Shown here piece by piece: positions 1 to 10,746 of a stretch of DNA of 64,000 nucleotides; the stretch's first letter is position 1, and every line of letters begins with the position of its first letter. The DNA comes from Icerya purchasi (lineage: Eukaryota > Arthropoda > Insecta > Hemiptera > Monophlebidae): contig CM077115.1 of the NCBI GenBank assembly GCA_039619475.1, forward strand, positions 157,641,774 to 157,705,773, written 5' to 3'. The notes below the pieces were generated by a model. The model was not told where the DNA came from. It ran no database searches and saw only the letters and a list, made by a program, of their open reading frames with translations. The translations under genes were made by a program, and so were the position numbers.

Positions 1-335
1 TGAGTTTTTGGCCAAACACTCGGTAAATATCATCGAACAACCGCCGTATTCACCAGATTTAGCACCCTGCGACTTCTTCCTATTCTCAAAACTCAAATTT
101 CCGCTACGGGGAATGCGCTTCGAATCGATTGATGACATCAAGACGAATGCGACGCGAGAGCTAAAGGCCATCCCGGAAACCGCCTATCAGAAGTGCTTTG
201 CCGAGTGGAAAAAGCGTTGGCATATGTGCATCGCTTCGAATGGATGTTATTTTGAAGGTGACAAAATAAATTTGGATGAAAATTAAAAATTGTTCGTTTT
301 ATTTAACAATTCCCGATACTTTCTTGACAGGGTGT
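1..335 (+). mobile_element. mariner-type DNA transposon, 3' end
   Basis: The C-terminal transposase coding region is followed by a short untranslated stretch and then a terminal inverted repeat, read inward as TACACCCTGTCAAGAAAG, at about 313-335. The repeat ends at a TA inside a (TA)n tract, as expected for mariner elements, which insert at TA. The 5' part lies beyond the window edge, so element length and the opposite repeat cannot be checked. Confidence 0.85.
2..286 (+). CDS. mariner-family transposase, C-terminal part
   Basis: Partial transposase, open from the window edge to a TAA at 284-286. It carries the family signature PPYSPDLAPCDFFLF near its start; in mariner DD34D transposases the last Asp of this motif is the third catalytic residue. 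A typical C-terminal end follows, with WKKRWHMCIASNG and then YFEGDKINLDE. The enzyme class cuts and pastes the element at TA sites. The visible 90-odd codons have no stop or frameshift, so this copy may be fairly young, but the first two catalytic residues lie outside the window. Similar sequences are widespread in arthropods, so subfamily is not assigned. No host gene is implied. Confidence 0.85.
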   Translation, partial: EFLAKHSVNIIEQPPYSPDLAPCDFFLFSKLKFPLRGMRFESIDDIKTNATRELKAIPETAYQKCFAEWKKRWHMCIASNGCYFEGDKINLDEN

Positions 336-354
336 ATATATATATATATATATG
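336..354. repeat. (TA)n microsatellite at the mariner insertion site
   Basis: An uninterrupted TA run directly follows the mariner terminal repeat. It may be the original target or an expansion of the TA target duplication. Confidence 0.8.
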
Positions 355-711
355 TTAAATTACGAGTTACTTTTATTAATTCGTCGAAATTACGTAATCG
401 GTAAAATATGGTTTTCGGTTATATTTGTATTTCGAAAAGCTCCTCGTAAGTACAAATTTCAGTTTACTTGTCGTACCGAACAATGAACTAAGCGATGTCA
501 CGGAAATACACCCTAGATGGAGGTGTTGCCTGAGATAGGGGAAGATAGGAGTGGTAAAGGTTTACTAGAATAAAGGTTATTCTAGAGAATTTCATTAACT
601 TGTTCGGTAGAATTGTAAAAACATAATTATGAAAGTGGCAGCAACGAGCAATGCGGGAGGTATGGTTCGATTTAATTTTGATTCCGATTTTTCGGAAATA
701 TTTTAACGGGT
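355..711. other. unassigned intergenic sequence
   Basis: No open frame, repeat or RNA gene that I can support. A minus-strand open frame at 488-754 has no recognisable protein features. Confidence 0.5.
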
Positions 712-1740
712 ATGTGTTTTTGTGTTCTCGAAACAGGCTTGTTACTGTGTACATTCAGTTCTGCACCGGCAGGTAACACTTCGAATTGCGCCGTTTGCAG
801 ACGTAACGTTCTGCGTGTCGATCTGGATAGTTTTTTATCGTTCTCGTCGCATGTGTGTGCTTTCGCAGAATTCCAAAACGCGTCCCCGAGCGAGATTAAT
901 GACGCAATCGATTTTATCTCATTAGCAGCGTCATCGTTATGTAAAACGGAAAGAAGCAGTGACGTTTTTAATTGTAGTTATCTGGATGCGCGACTTTGCC
1001 GGCTACCGGATATGGCGACCGTCGAACGCGCGGCTTATTTCACGCGAGCCGATTTCTCCAATTACTCCTCGCCGCGGTTATGCAATAATTCTATAATTAC
1101 CGAATTGATTATCGCGCGCCGTTGCTATCCTTCATATAGCGCCTATCTCGGATTATAATAGGTTAGTGCGATCGTCGCGCTAATAACTCAACGGGCAGTG
1201 CGTGGAACGTTATTTCACAAAAGTCCTTGAAAGGGAACTGCGCGATTTCTTTTTTGCATTTCATCTTAATAGTGGCGAGGAAAGAAATAAAGGGAACTTC
1301 GTCTCTGTCCGAGTGAACAGGCTATAACGCGGTTCTAGTTGTAAAAAAAGGCCGAAAGAAAATTCAGATCACAGTGATTCGGTTATCTGGCTGCTGCACG
1401 AAGTAGCTGTGAAGCAGGAGGACAAGGAAATATCATTGTGGACTCGGCGAATGTTATTCTAGCGGACAATGAATCTGTCACGAAAGTAGGTAAACACGTC
1501 GGAATCGGGCAGCCGCAGCAACTAGTCTTGCTGTCTCTCATGACACTCTGTGGTTGCGACGAATCGTCAGCCGTTCGTCTATTACGCAAGTTCTCGTCCG
1601 ACATTGTCATAATCCGGTGCGATCGTACACGGTCATTGAGCGCCGTCAAGGTCGCTGGATTAAGTGTTCCCTCTACCCGCCCACCCTCTATTTGATTAGA
1701 TTTACGCGTGACGTTATTTATATGTGGGGAACTCGGAAGA
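712..1740 (+). other. CG-rich segment with unassigned open frames
   Basis: This stretch is visibly richer in CG dinucleotides than its surroundings. It contains an open frame at 712-1158 (148 codons, Cys- and Ser-rich) and another at 1438-1695. Neither shows a known domain, signal peptide or membrane segment. A possible small exon lies at about 741-771, between an AAACAG acceptor-like and a GGCAG/GTAACA donor-like site. A donor-like AAAG/GTAGGT lies near 1485. The open minus frame at 1383-1922 runs into a minisatellite and is not credible. The segment could be a promoter or 5' exon region of a host gene, or simply non-coding CG-rich DNA. I do not call a gene. Confidence 0.25.
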
Positions 1741-1769
1741 TAAAAAAAGATCGCGAAATGAACACAGTT

Positions 1770-1927
1770 TCTTTCGATGTTGTATCTTTCGAATTTGTAT
1801 CTTTCGATGTTGTATCTTTCGAATTTGTATCTTTCGATGTTGTATCTTTCGAATTTGTATCTTTCGATGTTGTATCTTTCGATGTTGTATCTTTCGATGT
1901 ATGTATCTTTCGATGTATGCATCTTTC
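1770..1927. repeat. 15-bp minisatellite with 30-bp alternation
   Basis: About ten tandem 15-16 bp units start with CTTTCGA. Units CTTTCGATGTTGTAT and CTTTCGAATTTGTAT alternate strictly over the first six positions, giving a 30-bp higher-order period. The last units drift to CTTTCGATGTATGTAT. The unit length is a multiple of three, so all frames stay open; the SFDVV/SFEFV-type translations here are artefacts. Confidence 0.95.
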
Positions 1928-4142
1928 ACTGTCCGTTAGTACGGGGGGTAAAATAGGTTTATGGAAGGATTATTATTTTTTGTACTAGGCGAGAAGTTGA
2001 ATAATTCGAAATAATAATTCTTACATTTTTCATTCGCGGAAAATAAACTTACTTTTCTTTGATCCACGTCATGTTAGCCTTTGACGGTCGGATATTAATA
2101 GATACGCTGCACACTGTCATCAGCGTGCGTGTATTCTGTTAATTTCTTTTTTAACGACGCTTCGTGCGTCCTATTACTGAAGTCTCGAGATCTCCGCGGT
2201 AACTGTCATTAGCCGCCAGCGAAAATTCGCGATGTAGAAAATAGGGCTGTTGGTTCCGAGAACATTCGTCGGTATTTAAAAACGCGTCGTTATTTAGAAA
2301 CCGGTGGGAGATGATTTGCATTCAAAGACAATGACGGGTATTGACGTTACATGTCCCCCCAGACAATTTTGTATACGGTACAATTTTAAAAGGAGAGGTT
2401 TGGAAGAGCTTGCAGTAGTCGAACGTGGAAGGAATGAGAGTAAAGTGAGAATGCAAGGGTCACCACTGTAAACTATACGATGATGAGAGCGATTGAGAAG
2501 TATAAAAATTAAGAATGTATTCACGGAACAACGGCCGTTACGAATCACACTTAAATGACAGGAGAAGCACTGAAACAGAGGGATAGGGTAATTTCTTTAG
2601 GCTAGATCGATTACGGAAGGATTATATTAACGAAAAATAAAAGCCACGGGGAAGTTAAGAGAGAATACGAAAAGATGAATATATTGGAAAGAGAATTCGC
2701 TATAGTGATTAATGAAAACTATTAAGCTCGGTTAAGGGATCTGCGATGTTTTGAAGGAAGAGTTAATAAGGATGTCTGATCAGCGTAGAATTAAGAAGTC
2801 TAGTTTTTGAGGAAGATGAGGCAATTTGTGAAGTGTGGATGTGTTGAAGATAGTAAGGAATTTTGATTCTGGTCGTGTGAAGAATTATCTTTCATCCTGG
2901 GAAAGAATCGATAAAAGCCCCCCCCCCGTGTATTTTTCTTATTAGAATAGTGTGAAAAGTCCGACGGAAATACGAAATTTCTCGAAAATAAACTGTACTA
3001 ATGATAAATACGATATCATTAAGCACCGAGGTCGAGATTATCAACGTTGCAGGTAGCGGATCCATAGCCACTTAATAGTCTACAGTAGCTGGCAAGAGTG
3101 TTACGTATAATCTCCGTTTTTATGTTAATAATTAAATAATTGTTGCGATTATTTTTTAACCGGATTGTTTTTTACCGGTTGGAGGTTAAGAAGTATTAAT
3201 GCGAGTTAATTATAACATTTTAACTAAGCGGGGGGAAACTGTCTTTTGAGAAAGTAAATAAAAAAAATAATAGTAATTCATAAAACAACAATTTAATAAA
3301 AATAAGTAATAAATAGGTATATAAATCCACGGTTAATGGCAAGTAAACGAAAGTACCGTTTTTCAATGTATAAAATATCGACCAACATTTAAAATATGCC
3401 CTGTTCGATTTTCACGTTATTACTGCTTACCTTCGATGATTTGTTTAACGCTGTTTAATGTTTAGCACCGAATAATGGCCAGGGTAACTGGCCTTCCCGC
3501 TTTTACGCCTTGTCTTTTAATGGTTTCCCGTAGCATGTACGAAATCGGACTCATACGCTGATGACGTAGCACACTTTATACGGGCAATTAGTACTACCTC
3601 TTAATTACTTTGATCGAGGCGGCGAATTAATATCAATTCTAAAACACGAAGATATTTTTTTACACGTAGGCGCCCTCAAAATCTAAAAATTTTCGCGTTT
3701 AACAATGGAGACTTGATGCGTATTTTAGATAACTTTGAATAACGGTCGGTACATAAAAGTAAGTAGATCGGTCGCGCTTAAATCATACGCACTTTTAAGT
3801 ATATAAAGCGAGCTAATCACAAATTACAACATTGGCAGCCACTGTGGCATTTAGTCCAATCTTCGCGGTTAGAAATGCTTTCGTATTATTACGTATATAA
3901 ACGATTATTATTAATCTAAAACTGTCAATGTTACGTAGTGGTCTTTACGCGAATAAAGAAATATGCAGGGGTGTTGCTGAAATGTTAAACTTATACTTCA
4001 AATTAGAGGGACTAATCCGAAATCAATACGATGCATTTTGTATTTAACAAATCATATAATAATAATAATAATCGATTAAATTACAGGAAGGGAATAACGT
4101 TGTATAAAAACGTAATATTGCCTAACATACTTTCTGACAGTG

Positions 4143-4143
<1 letters not shown>
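1928..4143. other. unassigned AT-rich intergenic sequence
   Basis: No supported gene. A short C run sits at 2921-2929. The minus open frame at 2294-2548 has no recognisable features. No element ends or tRNA-like boxes were found. Confidence 0.5.

Positions 4144-4202
<59 letters not shown>
4144..4202. repeat. (TA)n microsatellite
   Basis: Nearly perfect TA run of about 55 bp. Confidence 0.95.
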
Positions 4203-4203
<1 letters not shown>

Positions 4204-4779
4204 TGTTAAAAATTAAGAGATTTCAAAATATATTAAAAAGTTTTCAGAGAACTATTGCAATAAAAATTATTAAAGCTTATAGAACCACCAGGTTAAGTTA
4301 CGAAATACAGAATTAACATATTTTTAATAAAAAATAATATAAATATAAATCACGAATTCAATAATGTACAGGTTGCTATTTCATACACGAACAAAAATCG
4401 TTAACGCTTACATAGTTTAAACTTATATTAGATAAATATTATAATAATAAATTTCAGGCGCAGTGGGACAAATATGAAAGGTATAGCTAAAAAAAATTTC
4501 CCAACCATGCCTACATAATATAATATTTACGCCGCCAAATTTTTTTAATGTCCAATTTCTTACTGGACACGGTCTATTTAAAGATTATTTACATAAACAT
4601 AAAATTGCACACTCAAATAACTGTGTAACGCGTGTAACTTTCCTGATAATATTAAGTATATCCTTTCCGGCTGTTAATAATACAGATTTTAGCGATATTA
4701 GTCAATTAGTAACTAAGCTATTTAAAATATGTTCATTAGTTTTACAACAGAATCACCCGGCAAAATGTACACCTGTATA

Positions 4780-6253
4780 TTAATACAGTAATAGTAATGA
4801 TCCCCAAGCAGGGTAAGCCGAAAATGGACGTTTCCTCTTATAGACCTATCAGCTTGCTCTGCTCCTTATCCAAGGTGTTAGAGAGATTAATCCTAAATCG
4901 TATTCAGCCGCTTATAACCAGTCACGGTATTATACCGAGTCATCAATTCGGGTTTCGCAGGAAACATTCTACAGTGCAACAGTGTCATCGGTTGGTAGAT
5001 GCGATTTCGTCAACTCTGGAGAGGAAGGAGGTATGCTCTGCAGTTTTCCTGGATGTTGCACAAGCCTTCGATAAAGTGTGGCATCCTGGATTACTTTGTA
5101 AATTGAGGCAGTTTCTCACTTCTGATTTATACGCCGCGTTACTTCAGTCGTACTTGAACAGCAGAACTTTCGTCGTAAATATCAATGGTTGTCTTTCAAA
5201 AGTAGGTATGATTCTATCGTCAGTTCCGCAGGGTAGTCTGATCGGACCTCTTTTGTATTCAATCTACACGGCAGACGTACCGATCAGTAATCAGACGATC
5301 CTAGCAACGTATGCTGATGATATCGCCATTCTTGCATCCAACTCAGTGGTCACGTACGCGAACGTTGCTGTACAAAACCACCTAGACAAGCTGGCTGAAT
5401 GGGCACAGAGCTGGCGCATAATGTTTAACCGCAACAAGTGTCAACACGTCGTGTTTACAAACAGGAAAATTAGCTGTCCAGCGGTGAAAATTGGCAACGC
5501 TCAAATTCCCCAAACCAACTCGGTACGGTATCTCGGCATGTACCTGGACAGGAGACTTACTTGGCGAATACACGTGGCACAAATCAGAAGAGCCATTGCT
5601 GCTCGCGCGAAGTCGCTACATCCGCTTTTGGGACGGAAGTCTGCTCTCAACTTAACTACCAAACGAATCATTTACCTTGCTGCAATCGCTCCCATTTGGC
5701 GCTATGGAATTGAATTGTATGGAAGTACTTGTAAAAGCAACCTTCGAAGAATTCAACAGCAGCAGTCCAGGATACTCCGCACTATCACGTCTGCTCCACC
5801 TTACGTGTCCAATTTGACGTTACATAATGACCTCAGGGTCCCATATGTCAGTGATGCACACATTGCACAGTACAAAAGATTGTTTGACAAATTCGAGTGC
5901 AGCAGCAATCCTGTCATCCGTAGGATGCATACGGACAGTCTTCCAGATAATCCTCCAAGGCGACTTAGAAGGAAATGGTGTCGGGATGCTATCCCGATCA
6001 CTTAATTCCTCACTTTAATTTACTTGCATAATAACATGTACTTATTCTTAATCACGGCACGCGTTCATTCCTATAATTGATCCTCTGAACATTCTTATCT
6101 TATTGTGTTACTCCTTTTCCCTTCTCACAACCTAATGTCTCGCTGGAGTCATTAGATTTTATTATTATTAGTTCCTCTTCCTACAATATCGCCGTTGTTT
6201 GCAGCAAGTTGTGCTGGTATGACGTATAAAAAAAAAAAAAAAAAAAAAAAAAA
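4780..6253 (+). mobile_element. 5'-truncated Jockey-like non-LTR retrotransposon
   Basis: It consists of the reverse transcriptase ORF, a 3' UTR of about 220 bp and a 26-base poly(A) tail at 6228-6253. Homology begins just before the conserved VMIPK motif, so endonuclease and ORF1 are missing, which is typical of incomplete target-primed reverse transcription. No RNase H follows the RT, consistent with the Jockey clade. The exact 5' junction is uncertain by about 20 bp and no convincing target duplication was found; only AATAC is shared by the flanks. Confidence 0.88.
4797..6005 (+). CDS. non-LTR retrotransposon reverse transcriptase, truncated ORF2
   Basis: 402 codons of RNA-directed DNA polymerase without an internal stop. 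Motifs appear in order: MIPKQGKP at the start, SYRPISLL (about residue 15), AVFLDVAQAFDKVW (about 83, first catalytic Asp), SVPQGSLIGPLLY (about 142), the catalytic YADD box (about 171) and YLGMYLDRRLTW (about 248). The thumb region and a basic C-terminus follow. The enzyme would copy element RNA at a nicked chromosomal site, but this copy lacks the upstream endonuclease and is non-autonomous. The first Met is only the first in the surviving frame; the frame stays open for at least 17 codons upstream. Absence of stops suggests recent insertion. Confidence 0.9.
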   Translation: MIPKQGKPKMDVSSYRPISLLCSLSKVLERLILNRIQPLITSHGIIPSHQFGFRRKHSTVQQCHRLVDAISSTLERKEVCSAVFLDVAQAFDKVWHPGLLCKLRQFLTSDLYAALLQSYLNSRTFVVNINGCLSKVGMILSSVPQGSLIGPLLYSIYTADVPISNQTILATYADDIAILASNSVVTYANVAVQNHLDKLAEWAQSWRIMFNRNKCQHVVFTNRKISCPAVKIGNAQIPQTNSVRYLGMYLDRRLTWRIHVAQIRRAIAARAKSLHPLLGRKSALNLTTKRIIYLAAIAPIWRYGIELYGSTCKSNLRRIQQQQSRILRTITSAPPYVSNLTLHNDLRVPYVSDAHIAQYKRLFDKFECSSNPVIRRMHTDSLPDNPPRRLRRKWCRDAIPIT

Positions 6254-7206
6254 GGAATACTAACTATTATTAACGCTGTAAAACAGTCCGTTAAGGTTCC
6301 ATAAACTTATACGGACGGGCTCAGGACAGACCTGTTATTTATATAAATTACTGGTATAAATTCTCTAAATATATTTACCCCATCATAGTAAATTGGAGAC
6401 AAAAAAAAAAAAATTACGATGCATTTTCCTAATCGGTGATTATGATTTCACGAGGCTTGTAAAAACTATACACTAAATATAAGCATATACTGGACTTTAA
6501 GTTTTCTGTAAAACGTTATGTATGATTTTTTATTAAAATTAACGCTTATTCTCTTCTTTTTCTTCTTTCGAATAACGCGAATAAAACAAAAAAAAAAAAA
6601 AAAACGTAAAATCTCACGATATTAACAGCGAAATTTTATGTTTTTTTTTTAACGCCAAAAATAAAAAAAATCATTCAGTTAAACGTTCTTTGCCTTATAT
6701 ATAGTATTTTTTTCCGAGTATGCCAGATCATAAAAATTGAATAAAAACGAAATAATTTTATATTAAAAAAACGTAATTCTATTTTTAACCTAGTCAAAAA
6801 CAACGTTAAACATTTAAACAAGTAATAAAATTAAATACATTTAACTTATATAAATAAATAATAAATTTTGGGCTATATCTAATGACCGGTTAAACCTTCA
6901 ATAGCTGAATCTTTACATTTTATTTAGTGCCCATTATTTGACTAAAGGACTAAAAACATTAAAATTCCGTCATATAGAATCATCTGAAGTTTGAATATTC
7001 CCCCCTGCATTGTGTTCTCCATAATTACACGGAAATACAAAAACGCACGCAAATCGTCTACCATTTTAGAAAAGTTTTATTAATCAAACAAAGTCTTTTT
7101 ATGACTGAAAGCATGAAATGGGGGACGCACGGAAATAATGCCATTCGCGCTGTACTCTGGATTTTTTTTTTGTTTCGTCTTTTTTCAAGTTTTTTTTTTT
7201 TCAACC
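6254..7206. other. unassigned AT-rich sequence with A and T runs
   Basis: It contains several A-rich runs (about 6399-6411 and 6590-6604) and T runs near 7155-7200. There is no supported gene. The lysine- or phenylalanine-rich open frames near 7058-7331 come from homopolymers. Confidence 0.5.
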
Positions 7207-7240
7207 TTTTTTTTTTTTTTTTTTTTTTTTTTTGTGTAAT

Positions 7241-7291
7241 ATACTCGTTGGCCATGTATAACTGCCAGGGTCATTACGGCACAACGAGTAT
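7241..7291 (-). other. 3' UTR hairpin of the non-LTR element
   Basis: ATACTCGTTG (7241-7250) and CAACGAGTAT (7282-7291) are exact inverted repeats. The stem extends by GCC/GGC after a one-base bulge, around a loop of about 24 bases. It lies between the stop codon and the poly(A) tail. In some non-LTR elements such 3' stem-loops are recognised by the RT; here that role is inferred from position only. Confidence 0.7.
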
Positions 7292-7299
7292 CGGATTTA

Positions 7300-10200
7300 T
7301 TACAATTTGTTTATTAAATTATTTCTGTTAAGGAAGATAAGCATTGTCTGAACCTGTTCTGGACGGTTATCTAAAAGAAGGTGTAGTGGTTCGTCCTTGA
7401 TTCTTGCTAAGTTTTGACATTGTTTCAGGATGTGTTCCACCGAAGGTAGCACTGCTGCATTACAGAATGGGCAGGAAATCGGTGGAGGGGCTCCCTGGAG
7501 GACATGGTTGTGAGATATCGATGTGTGTCCCAATCTCAACCTGTTAAGGGCAGAGAATTCTTTTTTGGACATTTGGATCGGTGGCCACCAAGGATCAACA
7601 TTTGGTTTAATATTCCTTAGGAAAGTTGCATGTTGGGACCAGGATGAGATCCAATGTTCTTTCATATTTTTGTGGAAGAAGGGAGTGATTTCTGGTGATG
7701 GGACATTGGGTGGCATAGGGACAGACAACATTGACTTGGCGGCCCGGTCTACACATTCGTTTCCGGGTATTCCAACATGTGCCGGCACCCACAAGAAGCC
7801 TACTTGTATCCCCTCTTGGGTAAGGCGATGTGCTGTAGATCTTATTTTATAGACTAATGAACTGGTTATAGTAAGTGACTGAATAGTTTGAAGGGAGGCC
7901 AGTGAATCTGTGATAATTATGTATTGTTTGTTCTCAGATTTACAACACGCACATGCTTCCAATCCAAAGAGAATTCCGTATAGCTCGGCTTCTAATGCGG
8001 AGCTGTCATCATGTAGCCTCACTGCTTCGGCTTCACCTGAGATTAGGTAGGCACATGCTGTGGGAGTGGACAGTGTGCCAGCGACATTTGCTTTAGCTCC
8101 ATCTGTATAAACGTGTGTATCATGTGTGTAAGTTTGTATTTTTTCGATACTTTTTTGGCGAGCTGTATATTGGTCCTCGTTAGATGTACGGTGGATAAAG
8201 AGTGATAAGTCTACCATCAATGGGAGGTATTCCCATGGTGGTTCTTTTGGGAACAGGAGGAGATCCGGATTGTATTTGATGTTTTTCTCAGTCAAAAAAT
8301 TTAGAATATTAGGTATTGGATCATTTTGAAAGGCTGGAGGAGGAATGACAGTGCTCCTCGAAGAGAAGTGATATTGTTGGTACCAGTATAGATGATCACG
8401 GGAGGTGTCGAAGTCAAATATATAGGATAATGGCGGAATTCCTGATAGCACACAGACACCCTGCGTGGGAGATGTTCGATGCGCCCCAAGGATGGACCGT
8501 AAGGCAGCGTGATGGATTGATTCAAGTGATTTTATGAGCTGCTTACTAGCCGAATAGAACACCTGGCAGCCGTAGGTTAATCTGCTTAGAATAAGTGATC
8601 TGTATACAGATAGAAGTAGTTTTGGATTATTGTTATATTTATGATGTGATAAACATTTTAGGATAGCTATGATTTTATTACATTTGCGTTTGAGTTCTTT
8701 AATATGAGGAGACCATGTCAGATGGGAGTCAAATGTTAGACCCAAGAATTTAGCTGAGGATGTGACTGGAAGAGGAAGTCCATTTAGGGTAAGGGAAAAA
8801 TCATGGTTTGGGTTTACTCGACGACTTTTCTGGAATTTTACACAAGAAGTTTTATTTAAGGAGAAAGTAAGGCCGTTACTTTCGGTCCACGAATATAACC
8901 TATTGATTGTGGATTGTAGTATAGATTTGGCGTTGGAAGGAAAGTTTGATGCTAAGGATATATTGAGGTCGTCTATAAACAATCGGGATGTTACCGGCGG
9001 CTGTATGCAGTCCGCCACATCATTTATGTATAGGATAAAGAGTGTTACACTTAGAGGAGAGCCTTGAGGAATACCATTCTCTATTAGGACAGGAGAGGAT
9101 ACAGTTGAGCCAATTTTTACTTGAATGTGTCTGTTTGACAAATAATTCATTATATAGTTGCCCATATTGCCTTTTATATTGGCGTTCTTCAGCTTTGTAA
9201 GCACTTTATATCGCCATATCCGGTCGAATGCTTTCTCTATGTCAAAAAAGACAGTATAGAGAGCTTGTGACCTCTTTTGGGCTTCAAGTATTTGTCTTTT
9301 TAGGCTCAGGAGATGTAACATTGGGGATTTTGATTTGCGACCTCCAATTTGTATTGGGGAGAGAACGTTTGAAGATTCTAGGAAAGAGGATAGTCGTCTG
9401 TTCACCATTTTTTCCATGATTTTGGAGAGTGAAGATAGTAAGGAGATAGGTCTGTAATTTTGAGGAATGAAGGTTTCTTTATTAGGTTTGAGGATAGGAA
9501 TAATTAAAGCTGCTTTCCAGGATTTTGGGATGGAGGAAGTTGTCCAAATTTTGTTGTATACGTCAAGGTGTAGTTGTTTAGCTAGATTAGGTAGGTATCT
9601 GATCATGAATGGATGAATGGAGTCGGCTCCAGGTGCACTGTTTTTTAGCTTTTTATCGAGCTGGTAATTTAGCTCAGACATTGAAAAAGGATCATTGTAT
9701 TTTTCTTTTTGATCTGGAGGAAAGGATATTTTTTGCTCCTCTAGTCTCAATTTGTGTTCTAGGAAGGAATCGGTGTAGGATGCTGAGGAAGATACTTTAG
9801 CGAAATGTTGCGCAAAGGCATCTGCCACTTCTTTGGTGTCTGTGAGCAGGACATTGTTAATGAGTAAGGAAGGGGTAGTTGGAGGACGATAGTTACCACA
9901 CAGCGACTTGATTCTTCTCCAAACCATCGTCGCAGGCATATCTTTTGAGATAGATGATACAAATGCTGTCCAGCACTCCTGTTTTCTCATTTTGATGAGT
10001 AGCCTGGCTCGAGCTCTAAATCTTCTGAATTCAATCAGGTCTGTAAGCGACTTCGTTGTTTTATACTTCCTCAATGCTCGTTTCCGTTGTGCGATCGCCA
10101 TTTTGATTTCGGGGCACCACCATGGTACTCGCTTTTTCCGAGGAGCTGTTGTTGTTTTCGGTATTGTTGCTGTCGCTGCTTCATTCATCGCGTTGATGAG

Positions 10201-10746
10201 AATTTTCAGATTTTCCTCTACCGATTCCGTTTGAATTTTAGGAATAGTAACCTTTGTTTTGTAACCCTTTCAATCTGCTTTATGGAATGCAAATTTTTTT
10301 GTTACCTGGGCTGAGTGCACTTTTTGCGACTGGTGGGGAAAGTGTATGAAAATAGGGAAATGGTCACTTGAACACAGATCACCATGTACATCTATGTTCA
10401 AGTAAGGAAATAGTGAAACGGATGCAAATGCTAAATCTATTATTGAAAAAGTGGTATGAGTTGTGTTGAAATGTGTATGTGATGGAGGAGGGAGGAGTAT
10501 CAGGTCACTATTACGGATGCTATTTGAAATCATATTTCCTCGTCTATTTGGCTGTGTTGAACCCCACTCAGAAGAGTGGGCATTGAAATCTCCCAGTAGT
10601 AACACTGGGTCCCGCAGTTGAAATAGTAATGTATCAAAGTCTATTTTGGTTATGTTTGTAGCGGGTGGGAAGTAGCAATTACAGATTGTAACCTTTAGAA
10701 AATTGTTAATTTTCACATTTTGGCCAAATGGCTTATAAAAAAAAAG
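7300..10746 (-). pseudogene. ORF2 polyprotein: endonuclease (partial), RT, RNase H; one nonsense mutation
   Basis: The frame from 10746 starts inside an APE-type endonuclease (LLLGDFNAHSSEWG, SIIDLAFAS, SSDHFPI). It meets a single TGA at 10272-10270 after FHKAD, then continues in the same frame to 7300. The remainder has YRPISLLSSLSK, VFFDIEKAFDRIW, IPQGSPLSVTLF, the catalytic box FIDD and FLGLTFDSHLTW. RNase H shows YTDGAK, LEAELYGI, ITDSLAS and PAHVGIPGNECVDRAAK, so its acidic residues and His are present. The C-terminus has a C-x2-C-x9-H-x4-C motif. The box is FIDD where most relatives have FADD or FVDD. The stop lies where related proteins often carry Trp (TGG to TGA is one change). The product would nick DNA, copy element RNA and remove RNA from hybrids. 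Confidence 0.9.

Larger units (their letters stand above)
7207..10746 (-). mobile_element. non-LTR retrotransposon with RT and RNase H, 5'-truncated
   Basis: On the minus strand the element reads partial endonuclease, RT, RNase H, Cys/His tail, stop at 7300, a 3' UTR of about 65 bp, and a poly(A) tail seen as a T run at about 7207-7233. The reading frame is open from 10746 down to 7300 except for one stop at 10270-10272. The 5' end is truncated within the endonuclease, near 10735-10746. RNase H downstream of RT places it in the I-like group of non-LTR elements; a finer clade needs a tree. The flanks are A/T homopolymers, so no target duplication could be read. Confidence 0.92.

Noticed and set aside
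1383..1988. Open frames with SFDVV/SFEFV or IERYN/HRKIQ repeats
   Set aside because: They arise from a 15-bp minisatellite, which keeps every frame open.
4031..4216. Ile-Tyr repeat proteins (also near 28055)
   Set aside because: Products of (TA)n tracts.
7058..7331. Lys- or Phe-rich short proteins
   Set aside because: Homopolymer T/A run, which is the poly(A) tail of the adjacent retrotransposon.
7523..10314. Several plus-strand frames across 7.5-10.3 kb
   Set aside because: Shadows of the minus-strand RT/RNase H ORF, which has clear domain motifs.
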